From contig NZ_JAGINM010000006.1 in the NCBI RefSeq assembly GCF_017876095.1, forward strand, positions 1 to 64,000: a stretch of DNA of 64,000 nucleotides, given 5' to 3'. The translations under genes and the position numbers were made by a program. Positions 34,123 to 44,993 of the stretch are shown one piece after another. This DNA comes from Azospirillum agricola. GTDB lineage: Bacteria; Pseudomonadota; Alphaproteobacteria; Azospirillales; Azospirillaceae. The notes beneath the pieces were generated by a model, which was not told the origin of the DNA, searched no databases, and worked only from the letters and a program-made list of their open reading frames with translations. The stretch's first letter is position 1. Each line of letters opens with the position of its first letter.

Positions 34123-34902
34123 TCAGGAGCGGTAGGGGGCGAACCAGCCGAGTCCGTCGCCGGTCACCGTCTTCGGCTTGTACTCGCAGCCGACCCAGCC
34201 GCCGTAGCCGACGGCGTCGAGATGCTTGAAGAGGAAGGGATAGTTGATCTCGCCGGTGCCCGGCTCGTTGCGGCCGGGGTTGTCGGCGAGTTGGACATGG
34301 GCGATGCGGGCCAGATTGGCCTCGATCGTCCGCGCCAGATCGCCCTCCATGATCTGCATGTGGTAGATGTCGTATTGCAGGAAGAGGTTGCCCGACCCGA
34401 CGCGGTCGATGATGTCGAGCGCCTGCTTGGTCCGCTTCAGGAAGAAGCCGGGAATGTCGCGGGTGTTGATCGGCTCGATCAGCAGGCGGATGCCGGCTCC
34501 CGCCAGTGCGTCGGCGGCGTAGGCCAGATTCTCGACGAACTGGTCGCGCGCCTTGTCGGAGCAGGCGCCGGTCGGCAGGATGCCGGCGAGGCAGTTGATC
34601 TGCTTGCAGCCCAGAGTGCCGGCGTAGTCGATGGCCTTGGCCACGCCGTCGCGGAACTCCGCGGCGCGCTCGGGCAGGATGCCGATGCCGCGGTCGCCCG
34701 CACCCCAGTTGCCGGCCGGCAGGTTGTGCAGGACCTGGGTCAGCCCGTGCCGGCGCAGCTTCTCCGCCAGCGCGTCGGCCGGGAAGTCGTAGGGGAAGAG
34801 ATACTCGACGCCACGGAACCCGGCGTCGGCCGCCGCGGCGAATCGGTCGAGGAAGGCGTGCTCGTTGTAGAGCATCGTCAGGTTGGCGGCGAACTGCACC
34901 AT
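34123..34902 (-). CDS. hyi: Hydroxypyruvate isomerase
   Basis: 259 residues, TIM-barrel xylose-isomerase-like fold. FAANLTMLYNEHAFLDRF, GVEYLFPYDFP, LLIEPINTRDIPGFF and LQYDIYHMQIMEGDL are characteristic Hyi segments, with metal-binding Glu and Asp residues in the last two. It interconverts hydroxypyruvate and tartronate semialdehyde. The ATG at 34902 has GGGAG eight bases upstream. Glyoxylate carboligase (gcl), the usual operon neighbour, is not in this window. Confidence 0.93.
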   Translation of the reverse strand: MVQFAANLTMLYNEHAFLDRFAAAADAGFRGVEYLFPYDFPADALAEKLRRHGLTQVLHNLPAGNWGAGDRGIGILPERAAEFRDGVAKAIDYAGTLGCKQINCLAGILPTGACSDKARDQFVENLAYAADALAGAGIRLLIEPINTRDIPGFFLKRTKQALDIIDRVGSGNLFLQYDIYHMQIMEGDLARTIEANLARIAHVQLADNPGRNEPGTGEINYPFLFKHLDAVGYGGWVGCEYKPKTVTGDGLGWFAPYRS

Positions 34903-35154
34903 GGCCGAACTCCCGGTTGCGTCCTGGCCGCCGTCCGGGGATGGGGCGGCCTTTGCAACGGAGCTTGACCGCCCGGCAGGTCCTGGAGCCAGTTCGGCGA
35001 ACGGCTTTTTCACGCAGTGGAAAGCGGGCGCGGAAGCCCGGACTTCATCGGGAGTTTCGGGACAGTTGGACGTTGAAATGGACGAAGATGCGCTGCAATC
35101 CCTTGGTCGTTATTTTCGTGCAGTATGACTCGGCACCATCAAGGACAGAACGCC
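34903..35154. promoter_or_regulatory. Divergent intergenic region hyi / cytochrome c
   Basis: About 250 bases; should carry the hyi operon promoter (minus) and that of the small cytochrome (plus). GC content falls from 35060 on. No convincing operator dyad was found. Confidence 0.35.
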
Positions 35155-35535
35155 ATGAGGGCTAAGGAGAGCTTTATCGCCGCGTTGGCGATGATGCTTT
35201 GTGTTCCGTCGGTATCCTTCGCAGACGGTCGCAATGGAGAGCGGATTTTTTTGAGCCGCTGCGCCATGTGTCACGGCAAAGATGTTAGAGGGACAGGGCC
35301 TTTGGCCAACAAAAGCAACCCTCCAACTCCCGATCTTACCACGTCGGAGTTCAAGAAACGTCTGCTCGACTATCCCGGTGTCATCGTATCGTCTGTAATA
35401 TTACGTCCAAATGGCGATCTGATCCCAAGGACCTTGCGGGAAAACGGCGTGAGTTTGCCGGCCTTCGCATGGACGGTTAAGGATTTCCGCGATCTGAATG
35501 AGTATCTGAGCGGCATGATCTCAGAAACCAAATGA
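35155..35535 (+). CDS. Small exported c-type cytochrome, atypical composition
   Basis: 126 residues. A Sec signal peptide (about 1-23, ending SVSFA) precedes one haem motif C36-A-M-C39-H40. The usual axial Met segment is LPAFAW (L101-P102) instead of MPxF, so the sixth haem ligand is unclear. Base composition is near 50% GC and codons such as TTT, TTA, AGA and TCT are common, unlike every neighbour, which points to horizontal transfer. A periplasmic electron carrier or haem sensor is likely; the partner is unknown. Confidence 0.8.
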   Translation: MRAKESFIAALAMMLCVPSVSFADGRNGERIFLSRCAMCHGKDVRGTGPLANKSNPPTPDLTTSEFKKRLLDYPGVIVSSVILRPNGDLIPRTLRENGVSLPAFAWTVKDFRDLNEYLSGMISETK

Positions 35536-35572
35536 CTGGGGAGCGGTGCTTCGGGGAGCCTATACGGAATGA

Positions 35573-37749
<2,177 letters not shown>

Positions 37750-37770
37750 CCGGCGGAGAGGCCGTTCCGG

Positions 37771-37869
37771 GACACGGATGAACACGGATATCCACGGATG
37801 AACACGGATTTGGCTTTTTATCCCGTTCATCCGTGCGCCGGCGGAGCCGGCATCCTGTTCATCCGTGTC
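37771..37869. repeat. Nested inverted repeats downstream of the oxidoreductase
   Basis: GACACGGATGAAC (37771-37783) pairs with GTTCATCCGTGTC (37857-37869). Inside, CACGGATGAAC (37793-37803) pairs with GTTCATCCGTG (37825-37835). The unit CACGGATGAACACGGAT appears twice in direct order. Such CACGGATGAACACGGAT sequences recur between genes in many bacteria (recalled); here they could also end transcription, as the inner loop contains TTTTTA. Confidence 0.7.
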
Positions 37870-37905
37870 AAAAACCTCGCCGCCACAACGCGGTATCGAC
37901 GGTAT

Positions 37906-37959
37906 GTCAAGCACGCTTGACAGAGACGTTCCGTTTGGAAAAAGTAAAGGAGACTTTAC
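37906..37959. promoter_or_regulatory. Two matching palindromic operators before the membrane protein/XRE pair
   Basis: GTCAAGCACGCTTGAC (37906-37921) and GTAAAGGAGACTTTAC (37944-37959) are both perfect dyads fitting GTnAAG-N4-CTTnAC, with starts 38 bp apart. A TTGACA (-35-like) overlaps the first. The second lies 17 bases before the ATG at 37977. The XRE protein of the operon is the natural candidate to bind them. Confidence 0.75.
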
Positions 37960-37976
37960 ACGAACGGAGAGGAGAC

Positions 37977-38381
37977 ATGACCCGGAACGTAACGCTGCGG
38001 CGCGGGGCGGTCGAACTGGCCGGGGCAATGCTGCTCTACGCGCTGGTGCTGACCGGCTCGCTGACCCTGGTGCAATCGATGCCCGAGGGGGTGCCGCGCA
38101 CGCTGGTCGCCGTCTCGCCGATGCTGCCCTGCCTGCTGACGGTCTGGGTGATGCTGCGGCAGTTCCGCCGGCTGGACGAGTATCTGCGCCTCAAGATGAT
38201 GGAGGACATCGTGGTCGCGGCGGCGATCACCGCGCTGGCGACCTTCAGCTACGGCTTCCTGGAGAACATGGGTTGGCCGCAGGTCTCGATGTTCGCCGTC
38301 TGGCCCGTCATGGGAACCGCCTGGGCGCTGCGCAGCGTCCTGCGCGGCGTGCTGGAAGCCCGCGAGATGCGGCGCGGATGA
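37977..38381 (+). CDS. Four-helix inner membrane protein paired with XRE regulator
   Basis: 134 residues with about four hydrophobic segments (LAGAMLLYALVLTGSLTLV, TLVAVSPMLPCLLTVWVML, DIVVAAAITALATFSYGFL, VSMFAVWPVMGTAWALRSVL) separated by RQFRRLDEYLRLKMMED. No known catalytic motif. Its stop overlaps the ATG of the small XRE regulator (ATGA), an arrangement seen in other bacteria where a membrane protein is paired with a YozG-like HTH protein. AGGAG precedes the ATG. Function unknown; signal coupling to the regulator is an inference. Confidence 0.8.
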   Translation: MTRNVTLRRGAVELAGAMLLYALVLTGSLTLVQSMPEGVPRTLVAVSPMLPCLLTVWVMLRQFRRLDEYLRLKMMEDIVVAAAITALATFSYGFLENMGWPQVSMFAVWPVMGTAWALRSVLRGVLEAREMRRG

Positions 38382-38593
38382 GGAACCTCCTGCGCGAGCT
38401 GCGCGCCGGGAAGGGCTGGAGCCAGGCGGCGCTGGCCGAAAAGCTTGGCGTGTCCCGCCAGACGGTCAACGCGCTGGAGACCGGACGCTACGACCCCTCG
38501 CTGCCGCTCGCCTTCAGCATCGGGCGGCTGTTCGGTCGCCCGCTGGAGACGATCTTCTTCGACGAGCCCGACGCGCCGGGCGGGGACGGCTGA
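38378..38593 (+). CDS. Small XRE-family HTH regulator
   Basis: 71 residues, essentially one helix-turn-helix: LRELRAGKGWSQAALAEKLGVSRQTVNALETGRYDPSLPLA. The C-terminal FGRPLETIFFDEPD is typical of the YgzD/YozG-like group. It overlaps the membrane-protein gene by 4 bases. Probable autoregulator acting at the two palindromes upstream of the operon. Confidence 0.9.
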   Translation: MRNLLRELRAGKGWSQAALAEKLGVSRQTVNALETGRYDPSLPLAFSIGRLFGRPLETIFFDEPDAPGGDG

Positions 38594-38601
38594 GCCGCCC
38601 G

Positions 38602-39027
38602 TCACCGCTCCATCTTGGTCGACAGGAAGATCGAGGACATCGTCTTGTCCACGCCCGGCAGCCGGCCGATGGCGTCGAGTGCCGCGTCCATCGCGTCGTG
38701 AGTCTCGGTGGCGACGGTGGCGCACAGGTCGTACTGGCCGCTGATGCTGTGCAGCCGGGTCAGTTCCGGCATCTTGCGCAGGGCGTGGACGACGCGGTCG
38801 GCCAGCTTGGCGTTGACGCTGATCATCACCAGCGCCGACACCCCGCGCCGGGGGGCGGGGGCGCCCAGCCGCACCGTGTAGCCGGCGATCACCCCCTGGC
38901 GCTCCAGCCGGGCGATGCGGTCCTGCACGGTCGAGCGCGACAGCCCCAGGGCCCGGCCGAGCGCCGCCGTGCTGGTCCGCGCGTTCAGCGTCAGCAGGTC
39001 GAGGAGCTGGCGGTCGAGGTCGTCCAT
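38602..39027 (-). CDS. Lrp/AsnC-family transcriptional regulator
   Basis: 141 residues. The N-terminal winged HTH starts MDDLDRQLLDLLTLNARTST and contains LGLSRSTVQDRIARLERQGVIAGY; the C-terminal RAM/ligand domain has ALVMISVNAK and ISGQYDLCATV. It likely senses an amino acid or related small molecule and forms octamers. It is divergent from the diguanylate cyclase gene and convergent with the XRE gene. The start has only a weak ribosome-binding site. Confidence 0.92.
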   Translation of the reverse strand: MDDLDRQLLDLLTLNARTSTAALGRALGLSRSTVQDRIARLERQGVIAGYTVRLGAPAPRRGVSALVMISVNAKLADRVVHALRKMPELTRLHSISGQYDLCATVATETHDAMDAALDAIGRLPGVDKTMSSIFLSTKMER

Positions 39028-39156
39028 GGGCGGCGCCGGTAGTCGAGGGGCGCTGCTTGTGTATCCGGGGGCGTTCCCACCGGCAAGCCGGCTTCCTTGC
39101 CCCTCAACCCGAAACATGGCAGTGAAGCGGGGATTTTGTGGGAGCTGGAGAGCGCG

Positions 39157-40044
39157 ATGCGGGTCCTGATCGCCGACGACACCATCGTGGCGCGGACGAT
39201 GCTGGCGAGCTGGATCAAGGAGATGGGCTATGAACCGATCCTTGCCAGCGACGGTGCCGAGGCGCTGGAGATCGCCTTCCGCGACGGCTTCGACATCGCC
39301 GTCATCGACTGGGAGATGCCGCGCCTGACCGGGATGGAGGTCATCCGCCAGCTCAAGGAGCACCCCCGCACCGCCTACGGCCACCTGATCCTGGTGACCG
39401 GGCGCAGCGACCAGAACAGCCTGATCCAGGCGCTGGACGGCGGCGCCGACGATTTCATCCGCAAGCCGCTGGCCCCGGCCGAGCTGGTGGCCCGCGTGCG
39501 CGCCGGCGCCCGCATCGTCGAGCTGCGCAACCGCATCGTCCGGCTGGCCGAGACCGACCCGCTGACCGGCGCCGCCAACCGCCGCAGTTTCCTGGAGCGC
39601 GTCGGGGCGGCGGCGGCCGAGTCCGAACGGCGGCAGCGCTCGCTGTCGGTGATGCTGCTCGACATCGACCATTTCAAGCGGGTCAACGACACGCGCGGCC
39701 ACGCCGGCGGCGACGCGGCGCTGAAGCGGCTGGTGGAATGCTGCGGCGCCACCCTGCGGCCGGGCGACCTGCTGGGGCGCTTCGGCGGCGAGGAGTTCGC
39801 GGTGCTGCTGCCGGAGACCAACCCCTACGTCGCGGTCGGCATCGCCGACCGGCTGCGCGCGGCGGTCGAGGCGATGGACATCGAGCATGACGGCGACCGT
39901 TTCCGCATCACCGTCAGCATCGGCGTGGCGGCGGTGGGGGGCGACGGGCCGGACAACGGGCTCGACATGGCGCTGCGTCGGGCCGACGACGCCCTCTACC
40001 GTGCCAAGGATGGCGGCCGCAACCGGGTCGAGATGGCGCGCTAG
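39157..40044 (+). CDS. Response regulator diguanylate cyclase
   Basis: 295 residues. The receiver domain (1-120) has D7/D8 and phospho-Asp D51 (VIDWEMPR). The GGDEF domain (about 135-290) has an intact catalytic GGEEF at 210-214 and an inhibitory I-site RPGD at 201-204, the standard five residues upstream. It makes cyclic-di-GMP from two GTP when phosphorylated, with product feedback. No cognate kinase is adjacent. The ATG at 39157 is chosen because the domain begins MRVLIADD; a longer frame upstream lacks support. Confidence 0.95.
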   Translation: MRVLIADDTIVARTMLASWIKEMGYEPILASDGAEALEIAFRDGFDIAVIDWEMPRLTGMEVIRQLKEHPRTAYGHLILVTGRSDQNSLIQALDGGADDFIRKPLAPAELVARVRAGARIVELRNRIVRLAETDPLTGAANRRSFLERVGAAAAESERRQRSLSVMLLDIDHFKRVNDTRGHAGGDAALKRLVECCGATLRPGDLLGRFGGEEFAVLLPETNPYVAVGIADRLRAAVEAMDIEHDGDRFRITVSIGVAAVGGDGPDNGLDMALRRADDALYRAKDGGRNRVEMAR

Positions 40045-40057
40045 GGCAAGCGTCGCG

Positions 40058-40927
40058 TCACGGCCACTTCACCTCGGGCGGCAGGCTCATCAGGATGGCC
40101 TCGGTGTTGCCGCCGGTCTTCAGGCCGAAGGTCGTGCCGCGGTCGTAGAGCAGGTTGAACTCCACGTAGCGGCCGCGCCGGACCAGCTGGTGCTCGCGCT
40201 GCTCCGCCGTCCAGGGGCGGTTCATGTGCCGTCGCACCAGCGCCGCGTAGCTGTCGAGGAACGCCGTGCCGACGTCGCGGGTGAAGACGAAGTCGGCCTC
40301 CCAGTCGCCCGAATCGAGCCCGTCGTAGAAGATGCCGCCGACCCCGCGCGCCTCGTTGCGGTGCGGCAGGAAGAAGTAGCGGTCGCACCACTCCTTGTAG
40401 CGCTGATAATAGTCCGGGTCGTGGCGGTCGCAGGCGGCCTTCAGCCCGGCGTGGAAGTCCGCCGTGTCCTGCGGATCTTCCAGCATCGGCGTCAGGTCGG
40501 CGCCGCCGCCGAACCAGCCCTTGGTCGTCACGATGTGGCGGGTGTTCATGTGGGTCGCCGGCACCAGCGGCGAGCGCATGTGCGCCACGAGGCTGATCCC
40601 CGCCGCCCAGAACTCGCCGGTTTCGGCGGCGCCAGGGATGGTGGCGCGGAACTCCGGGCTGAAGACGCCGTGCACGGTCGAAATGTTGACCCCGACCTTC
40701 TCGAACACCCGGCCCTTCATTACCGACATGGTGCCGCCGCCGCCCTCGCCGCCGCCATGGTCGGGGCGGACCCAGCTCCGGCGCTCGAATCGGCCGGGGG
40801 GAAGGTCGGCGTGGGTGCCGGCCAGTTCGTCCTCCAGCCCCTCGAAGGCGGCGCAGATGCGGTCGCGCAGCTCGGCGAACCAGGCGGCGGCGCGGGTCTT
40901 GCGGTCTTCGGTGGCGTGAGGCGTCAT
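40058..40927 (-). CDS. hemF: Oxygen-dependent coproporphyrinogen-III oxidase
   Basis: 289 residues. Hallmark segments: [65 protein letters not shown] and [28 protein letters not shown] (family signature). It decarboxylates two propionate side chains in haem synthesis using O2. It is coupled to trmL through a 4-base overlap. Confidence 0.98.
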   Translation of the reverse strand: MTPHATEDRKTRAAAWFAELRDRICAAFEGLEDELAGTHADLPPGRFERRSWVRPDHGGGEGGGGTMSVMKGRVFEKVGVNISTVHGVFSPEFRATIPGAAETGEFWAAGISLVAHMRSPLVPATHMNTRHIVTTKGWFGGGADLTPMLEDPQDTADFHAGLKAACDRHDPDYYQRYKEWCDRYFFLPHRNEARGVGGIFYDGLDSGDWEADFVFTRDVGTAFLDSYAALVRRHMNRPWTAEQREHQLVRRGRYVEFNLLYDRGTTFGLKTGGNTEAILMSLPPEVKWP

Positions 40928-41409
40928 GGGGAACTCGTCCGATCGGGTGCGGTGTGGCCGGGTGCAAGTGCGGCCGTCTGCCGCAGGGCCTCACCCAACA
41001 CCATCGCCGCGCTGATCGCAACGTTCAAGGAGCGGGCCGGCGGGCGCAGCGGGATGACCAGACGAGCGTCGGCCGCCGCGTGCACCGCGTCCGGCACCCC
41101 GGCGCTCTCCCGCCCGACCAGGATGCGGTCGTCGGGGGTGAAGGCGAAGTCGGTGTAGGGCATCGCACCCCGCGTCGTCAGCAGCACCAGCCGCCCCGCC
41201 GGCCGGCCCGCCGCGTAGGAGTCCCAGGAACTGTGGCGTTCCCAGTCGAGATGGTCGATGTAATCCATGCCCGCCCGCCGCAGCCGGCGGTCGTCGAGAA
41301 CGAATCCGCAGGGCTCGATCAGGTCGAGCGCCACCCCGAGACCCGCCGCCAGCCGCATCAGCGTCCCGGCGTTCTGGGGAATGTCGGGTTCGAAAAGCAC
41401 CAGCCGCAT
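40924..41409 (-). CDS. trmL: tRNA (cytidine/uridine-34-2'-O)-methyltransferase
   Basis: 161 residues, SPOUT (SpoU) knot methyltransferase. [34 protein letters not shown] and [20 protein letters not shown] are the three conserved motifs. It methylates the wobble ribose of tRNA-Leu isoacceptors. The ATG at 41409 has GTGGAG five bases upstream; a GTG six bases earlier is less likely. hemF overlaps its stop by 4 bases. Confidence 0.95.
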   Translation of the reverse strand: MRLVLFEPDIPQNAGTLMRLAAGLGVALDLIEPCGFVLDDRRLRRAGMDYIDHLDWERHSSWDSYAAGRPAGRLVLLTTRGAMPYTDFAFTPDDRILVGRESAGVPDAVHAAADARLVIPLRPPARSLNVAISAAMVLGEALRQTAALAPGHTAPDRTSSP

Positions 41410-41693
41410 GGTCACTCCACGGAAAATGCTTGGTTATGCGTACAAACTAATGCTGCGTCCCAATGCTGCAATGCGGCGCGCGACAACTTGTCCGTCCACA
41501 AAGGCTTTCCAAGAGGGCGGCGCGACGGTATACCGCACCCCGAAAGACCGGAGCCCAAAGCTCCGGAGCGACGCGGCGTGCCCGAGGTTCATCCACCCGG
41601 CGGACAGGCCCGTCAAGTCGTGATACAGAACGGTCCATCGGTCGTCCGGCGTGGTCTTGGCGCGCCGGGCATGCCTTGAGGAGAAACAGGCTT
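41410..41693. promoter_or_regulatory. Promoter region of petABC / trmL
   Basis: 284 bases between divergent genes. It contains a perfect hairpin CCGGAGC-CCAAA-GCTCCGG (41548-41566) and an AT-richer part at 41410-41500. The petA ribosome-binding site GAGGAG is at ~41678. No regulator binding site was firmly identified. Confidence 0.45.
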
Positions 41694-42260
41694 ATGGCTC
41701 AGACCACGCATCCGCCCGGTCCGGGTGGCCACGCGGCCTCCGGCGACGGTTCCACCCGTCGCGACTTTCTGTACCTTGCCACCGGTGCGGTTGGCGTCGT
41801 CGGAGCCGCCTCGGCGGCCTGGCCCTTCATCGACAGCATGAACCCGGCCCGCGACACGCTGGCGCTGGCCTCCATCGACGTCGATCTGGCCCCCGTCGCG
41901 GAAGGCCAGGCCATCACCGTCACCTGGCGCGGCAAGCCCGTCTTCGTCCGCCACCGCACCGCGAAGGAGATCGAGGAGGCCAAGACGGTCAACCTCGCCG
42001 ACCTGCGCGATCCGGCCGCCGACGACGCCCGTGTCAAGAAGCCGGAATGGCTGATCGTCATCGGCATCTGCACGCACCTCGGCTGCGTGCCGCTGGGGCA
42101 GAAGGTCACCGACCCGCGCGGCGATTTCGACGGCTGGTTCTGCCCCTGCCACGGCTCGCACTACGACACCGCTGGGCGCATCCGCAAGGGTCCGGCCCCG
42201 GCCAACCTCGTGGTTCCGACGTACGCCTTCACCGGCGATACCAAGATCCGCCTCGGTTAA
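41694..42260 (+). CDS. petA: Ubiquinol-cytochrome c reductase Rieske iron-sulphur subunit
   Basis: 188 residues. A twin-arginine signal-anchor ([19 protein letters not shown]22-R23) holds the protein in the membrane. The Rieske 2Fe-2S ligands are C126-T-H128-L-G-C131 and C150-P-C152-H153. It transfers electrons from ubiquinol to cytochrome c1 in the bc1 complex. The start MAQTTH was chosen because the preceding open frame is non-coding in character. Confidence 0.97.
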   Translation: MAQTTHPPGPGGHAASGDGSTRRDFLYLATGAVGVVGAASAAWPFIDSMNPARDTLALASIDVDLAPVAEGQAITVTWRGKPVFVRHRTAKEIEEAKTVNLADLRDPAADDARVKKPEWLIVIGICTHLGCVPLGQKVTDPRGDFDGWFCPCHGSHYDTAGRIRKGPAPANLVVPTYAFTGDTKIRLG

Positions 42261-42288
42261 GCCGCCCCAAGGTTCAGGAGACCCCGAG

Positions 42289-43557
42289 ATGGCTCAGGCT
42301 CAAGCCACCAAATTCAAGAATCCGCTCGTGAACTGGATCGACAGCCGCCTGCCGATCTTCACGATGCTGGATCACGAGTACAACCACTACCCGATGCCCC
42401 GCAACGTCAACTATTTGTGGGCGTTCGGTGCGATTGCCGGCATCATGCTGGTGATCATGATCGCCACCGGCCTGTTCCTGGCGATGCAGTATTCCTCGCA
42501 CACCTCGCTGGCGTTCGATTCGGTCGAGCGCATCATGCGCGACGTGAATTACGGCTGGCTGCTGCGTTACGTCCACGCCAACGGCGCGTCGATGTTCTTC
42601 ATCGCCGTCTACATCCACATGTTCCGCGGCCTCTATTACGGCTCCTACAAGGCGCCGCGCGAGATCCTGTGGATCCTGGGCGTCATCATCTTCCTCGTCA
42701 TGATGGGCACCGCCTTCATGGGCTACGTGCTGCCGTGGGGCCAGATGAGCTTCTGGGGCGCCACCGTCATCACGAACCTGTTCTCGGCCTTCCCGATCGT
42801 CGGCGATCCCATCGTCACCCTGCTGTGGGGCGGCTTCTCGGTCGACAACCCGACGCTGAACCGCTTCTTCGCGCTGCATTTCCTGCTGCCCTTCGTGCTG
42901 CTGGGTCTGGTGATCCTGCACACGGCGGCCCTGCACGTCTGCGGCTCGAACAACCCGCTGGGCATCGACGCCAAGGGCCCGCAGGACACGGTGCCGTTCA
43001 ACCCGTACGTCACCGTCAAGGACGGCTTCGCGGTCGTGATCTTCATGATCGTCTACGCGGCGTTCGTGTTCTTCATGCCGAACTACATGGGCCATCCCGA
43101 CAACTACATTCCGGCCAACCCGCTGGTGACGCCGGCGCACATCGTGCCGGAATGGTACTTCCTGCCCTTCTACGCCATCCTGCGCGCGATTCCCGACAAG
43201 CTGGGCGGCGTCATCGCCATGTTCGGCTCGATCGCCCTGCTGATGGCGCTGCCGTGGCTCGACACCTCGAAGGTCCGCAGCTGCAAGTTCCGGCCGATCT
43301 ACCGCCAGTTCTTCTGGATCCTGGCGATCGACGCGCTGGTGCTCGGCTACGCCGGCGCCATGCCGGCGGAAGGCGCCTGGCTGATCATCGCCCGCGTCGG
43401 CACCTTCTACTACTTCTTCCACTTCCTGGTTCTGCTGCCGGTGCTGGGCAAGCTGGAGCGGCCGCGGCCGCTTCCCAACAGCATCAGCGAATCCGTTCTG
43501 AAGGGCGGGGGCCGCGTCGCCGCGGGCGCTGCCGCCAAGCCGATGGAGAAGGCGTGA
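42289..43557 (+). CDS. petB: Cytochrome b subunit of the bc1 complex
   Basis: 422 residues with eight membrane helices and four haem-ligand histidines in the expected places ([21 protein letters not shown] and [20 protein letters not shown]). The PEWY quinol-site motif appears in [15 protein letters not shown], and [17 protein letters not shown] is the Qo cd-loop. The last base of its stop is the first base of petC's ATG. It catalyses the Q-cycle. Confidence 0.98.
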   Translation: MAQAQATKFKNPLVNWIDSRLPIFTMLDHEYNHYPMPRNVNYLWAFGAIAGIMLVIMIATGLFLAMQYSSHTSLAFDSVERIMRDVNYGWLLRYVHANGASMFFIAVYIHMFRGLYYGSYKAPREILWILGVIIFLVMMGTAFMGYVLPWGQMSFWGATVITNLFSAFPIVGDPIVTLLWGGFSVDNPTLNRFFALHFLLPFVLLGLVILHTAALHVCGSNNPLGIDAKGPQDTVPFNPYVTVKDGFAVVIFMIVYAAFVFFMPNYMGHPDNYIPANPLVTPAHIVPEWYFLPFYAILRAIPDKLGGVIAMFGSIALLMALPWLDTSKVRSCKFRPIYRQFFWILAIDALVLGYAGAMPAEGAWLIIARVGTFYYFFHFLVLLPVLGKLERPRPLPNSISESVLKGGGRVAAGAAAKPMEKA

Positions 43558-44318
43558 TGCGCGCGTTGAAGACTGCCATCCTCTCGGCCGCGCTGGCGCT
43601 CGGCATCACCGGGGCGGCGCAGGCCTCCGAATCGGTCCATATTCCGAAGCAGAGCTGGCCGCATTCCGGCATCTTCGGCACCATCGACAAGGCGTCGGCC
43701 CAGCGCGGCTTCCAGATCTACAAGGAAGTCTGCTCGACCTGCCACGCCATGCATCTGGTGCCGATCCGCACGCTGGCCGGCATCGGCTTCTCGGAGGACG
43801 AGCTGAAGGCGCTGGCCGCCGGCTACGAGGTCCAGGCCGGTCCGAACGATTCGGGCGAGATGTTCATGCGTCCGGGCGTCCCGGCCGACCGCTTCCCGTC
43901 GCCCTTCCCCAACGACCAGGCGGCCCGCGCGGCCAACGGCGGCGCCCTGCCGCCGGATCTGTCGCTGATGGCCAAGGCCCGCGTCGGTGGCGAGGATTAC
44001 ATCCACGCGTTCCTGACCGGCTTCGAGGAGCCGCCGGCCGGCGTCAACCTGATGCCGGGCATGAACTACAACAAGTACTTCCCCGGCCATCAGGTCGGCA
44101 TGCCGAACATCCTGCAACCCGACGGCGTGACCTACGCCGACGGCACCAAGGCCACGGTGGAGCAGCAGGCGCACGACATCGCCACCTTCCTGACCTTCGC
44201 GGCGGAACCGCACCTCGACGCGCGCAAGCAGATGGGCGTCAAGGTGATCCTGTTCCTGATCGTGCTGGCCGGGCTGATGTACGCGACCAAGCGCAAGCTG
44301 TGGAGCAACCTGCACTGA
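43557..44318 (+). CDS. petC: Cytochrome c1 of the bc1 complex
   Basis: 253 residues. A signal peptide (1-23, ALGITGAAQA) is followed by the haem site C59-S-T-C62-H63, the axial-Met region (VGMPNIL or MPGMNYNKYF) and a C-terminal anchor helix VKVILFLIVLAGLMY. It passes electrons from the Rieske protein to soluble cytochrome c. Third gene of petABC, followed by a strong terminator hairpin. Confidence 0.97.
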   Translation: MRALKTAILSAALALGITGAAQASESVHIPKQSWPHSGIFGTIDKASAQRGFQIYKEVCSTCHAMHLVPIRTLAGIGFSEDELKALAAGYEVQAGPNDSGEMFMRPGVPADRFPSPFPNDQAARAANGGALPPDLSLMAKARVGGEDYIHAFLTGFEEPPAGVNLMPGMNYNKYFPGHQVGMPNILQPDGVTYADGTKATVEQQAHDIATFLTFAAEPHLDARKQMGVKVILFLIVLAGLMYATKRKLWSNLH

Positions 44319-44352
44319 CGGCTGTTCCCTAGCCTCGTGATTTTCGACTGGA

Positions 44353-44383
44353 CAGGGCGCCCCTAGGGGCGCCCTGTTTGGTT
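44353..44383 (+). terminator. Terminator after petABC
   Basis: CAGGGCGCCCC (44353-44363) and GGGGCGCCCTG (44366-44376) pair perfectly around TA, followed by TTTGGTTT. Because the stem is symmetric, the apical base pairs probably open to form the loop. Confidence 0.85.
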
Positions 44384-44432
44384 TCGGGGGTATCGTTGTC
44401 GGGCTTGCGAGGACGAAGGGAACGGACGGGCG

Positions 44433-44984
44433 ATGGTGGACAGTCTGATCGACGAGATCGTGGATTTCTGGTTCGACGAGGCGACGAAGCCTTATTGGTT
44501 CCGGCGGTCGGACAGCTTCGACCGGGCGGTCGCCGACACGCTGGGGCCGCATCACGAGACGGCGGCGCAGGGCGGATTCGATCACTGGATGGAGGATGTC
44601 GACGGCTGCCTTGCGCTGTGCGTGCTGCTCGACCAGGTGCCGCGCAACAGGTTCCGCGGCGACCCGCGGGCCTTCGCCACCGACGCCAAGGCCCGCGCGG
44701 TGGCCGAGCACGCGCTTGCCAACGGCTTCGATCTGGAATGTACGGCGGACGAGCGCATCTTCCTCTACCTGCCCTTCGAGCATCACGAGGACATCGCCAG
44801 CCAGGACCGTTCGGTGGCGCTGTTCCGCGAGCGGGTCGGCGATCCGGAGACCATCGGCTTCGCCGAGCGGCACCGTGAGATCATCCAGCGTTTCGGGCGT
44901 TTTCCGCACCGCAACGCGACCCTCGGCCGCTCCAGCACGGCGGAGGAGGAGGCCTTCCTCCGGGAGCCGGGGTCGTCCTTCTGA
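44433..44984 (+). CDS. DUF924 family protein
   Basis: 183 residues. The conserved family features are IVDFWFDEATKPYWFRRSDSFD at the N-terminus, VLLDQVPRNRFRG, and FLYLPFEHHEDIASQDRSV. The all-helical fold is TPR-like and the biochemical role is unknown. Monocistronic, between the pet terminator and a convergent receiver gene. ATG at 44433. Confidence 0.9.
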   Translation: MVDSLIDEIVDFWFDEATKPYWFRRSDSFDRAVADTLGPHHETAAQGGFDHWMEDVDGCLALCVLLDQVPRNRFRGDPRAFATDAKARAVAEHALANGFDLECTADERIFLYLPFEHHEDIASQDRSVALFRERVGDPETIGFAERHREIIQRFGRFPHRNATLGRSSTAEEEAFLREPGSSF

Positions 44985-44993
44985 GGCGGCCGG

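Noticed and set aside
41434..41638. Short minus-strand frames upstream of petA
   Set aside because: Mutually overlapping, no ribosome-binding site, located in the petABC/trmL promoter region.
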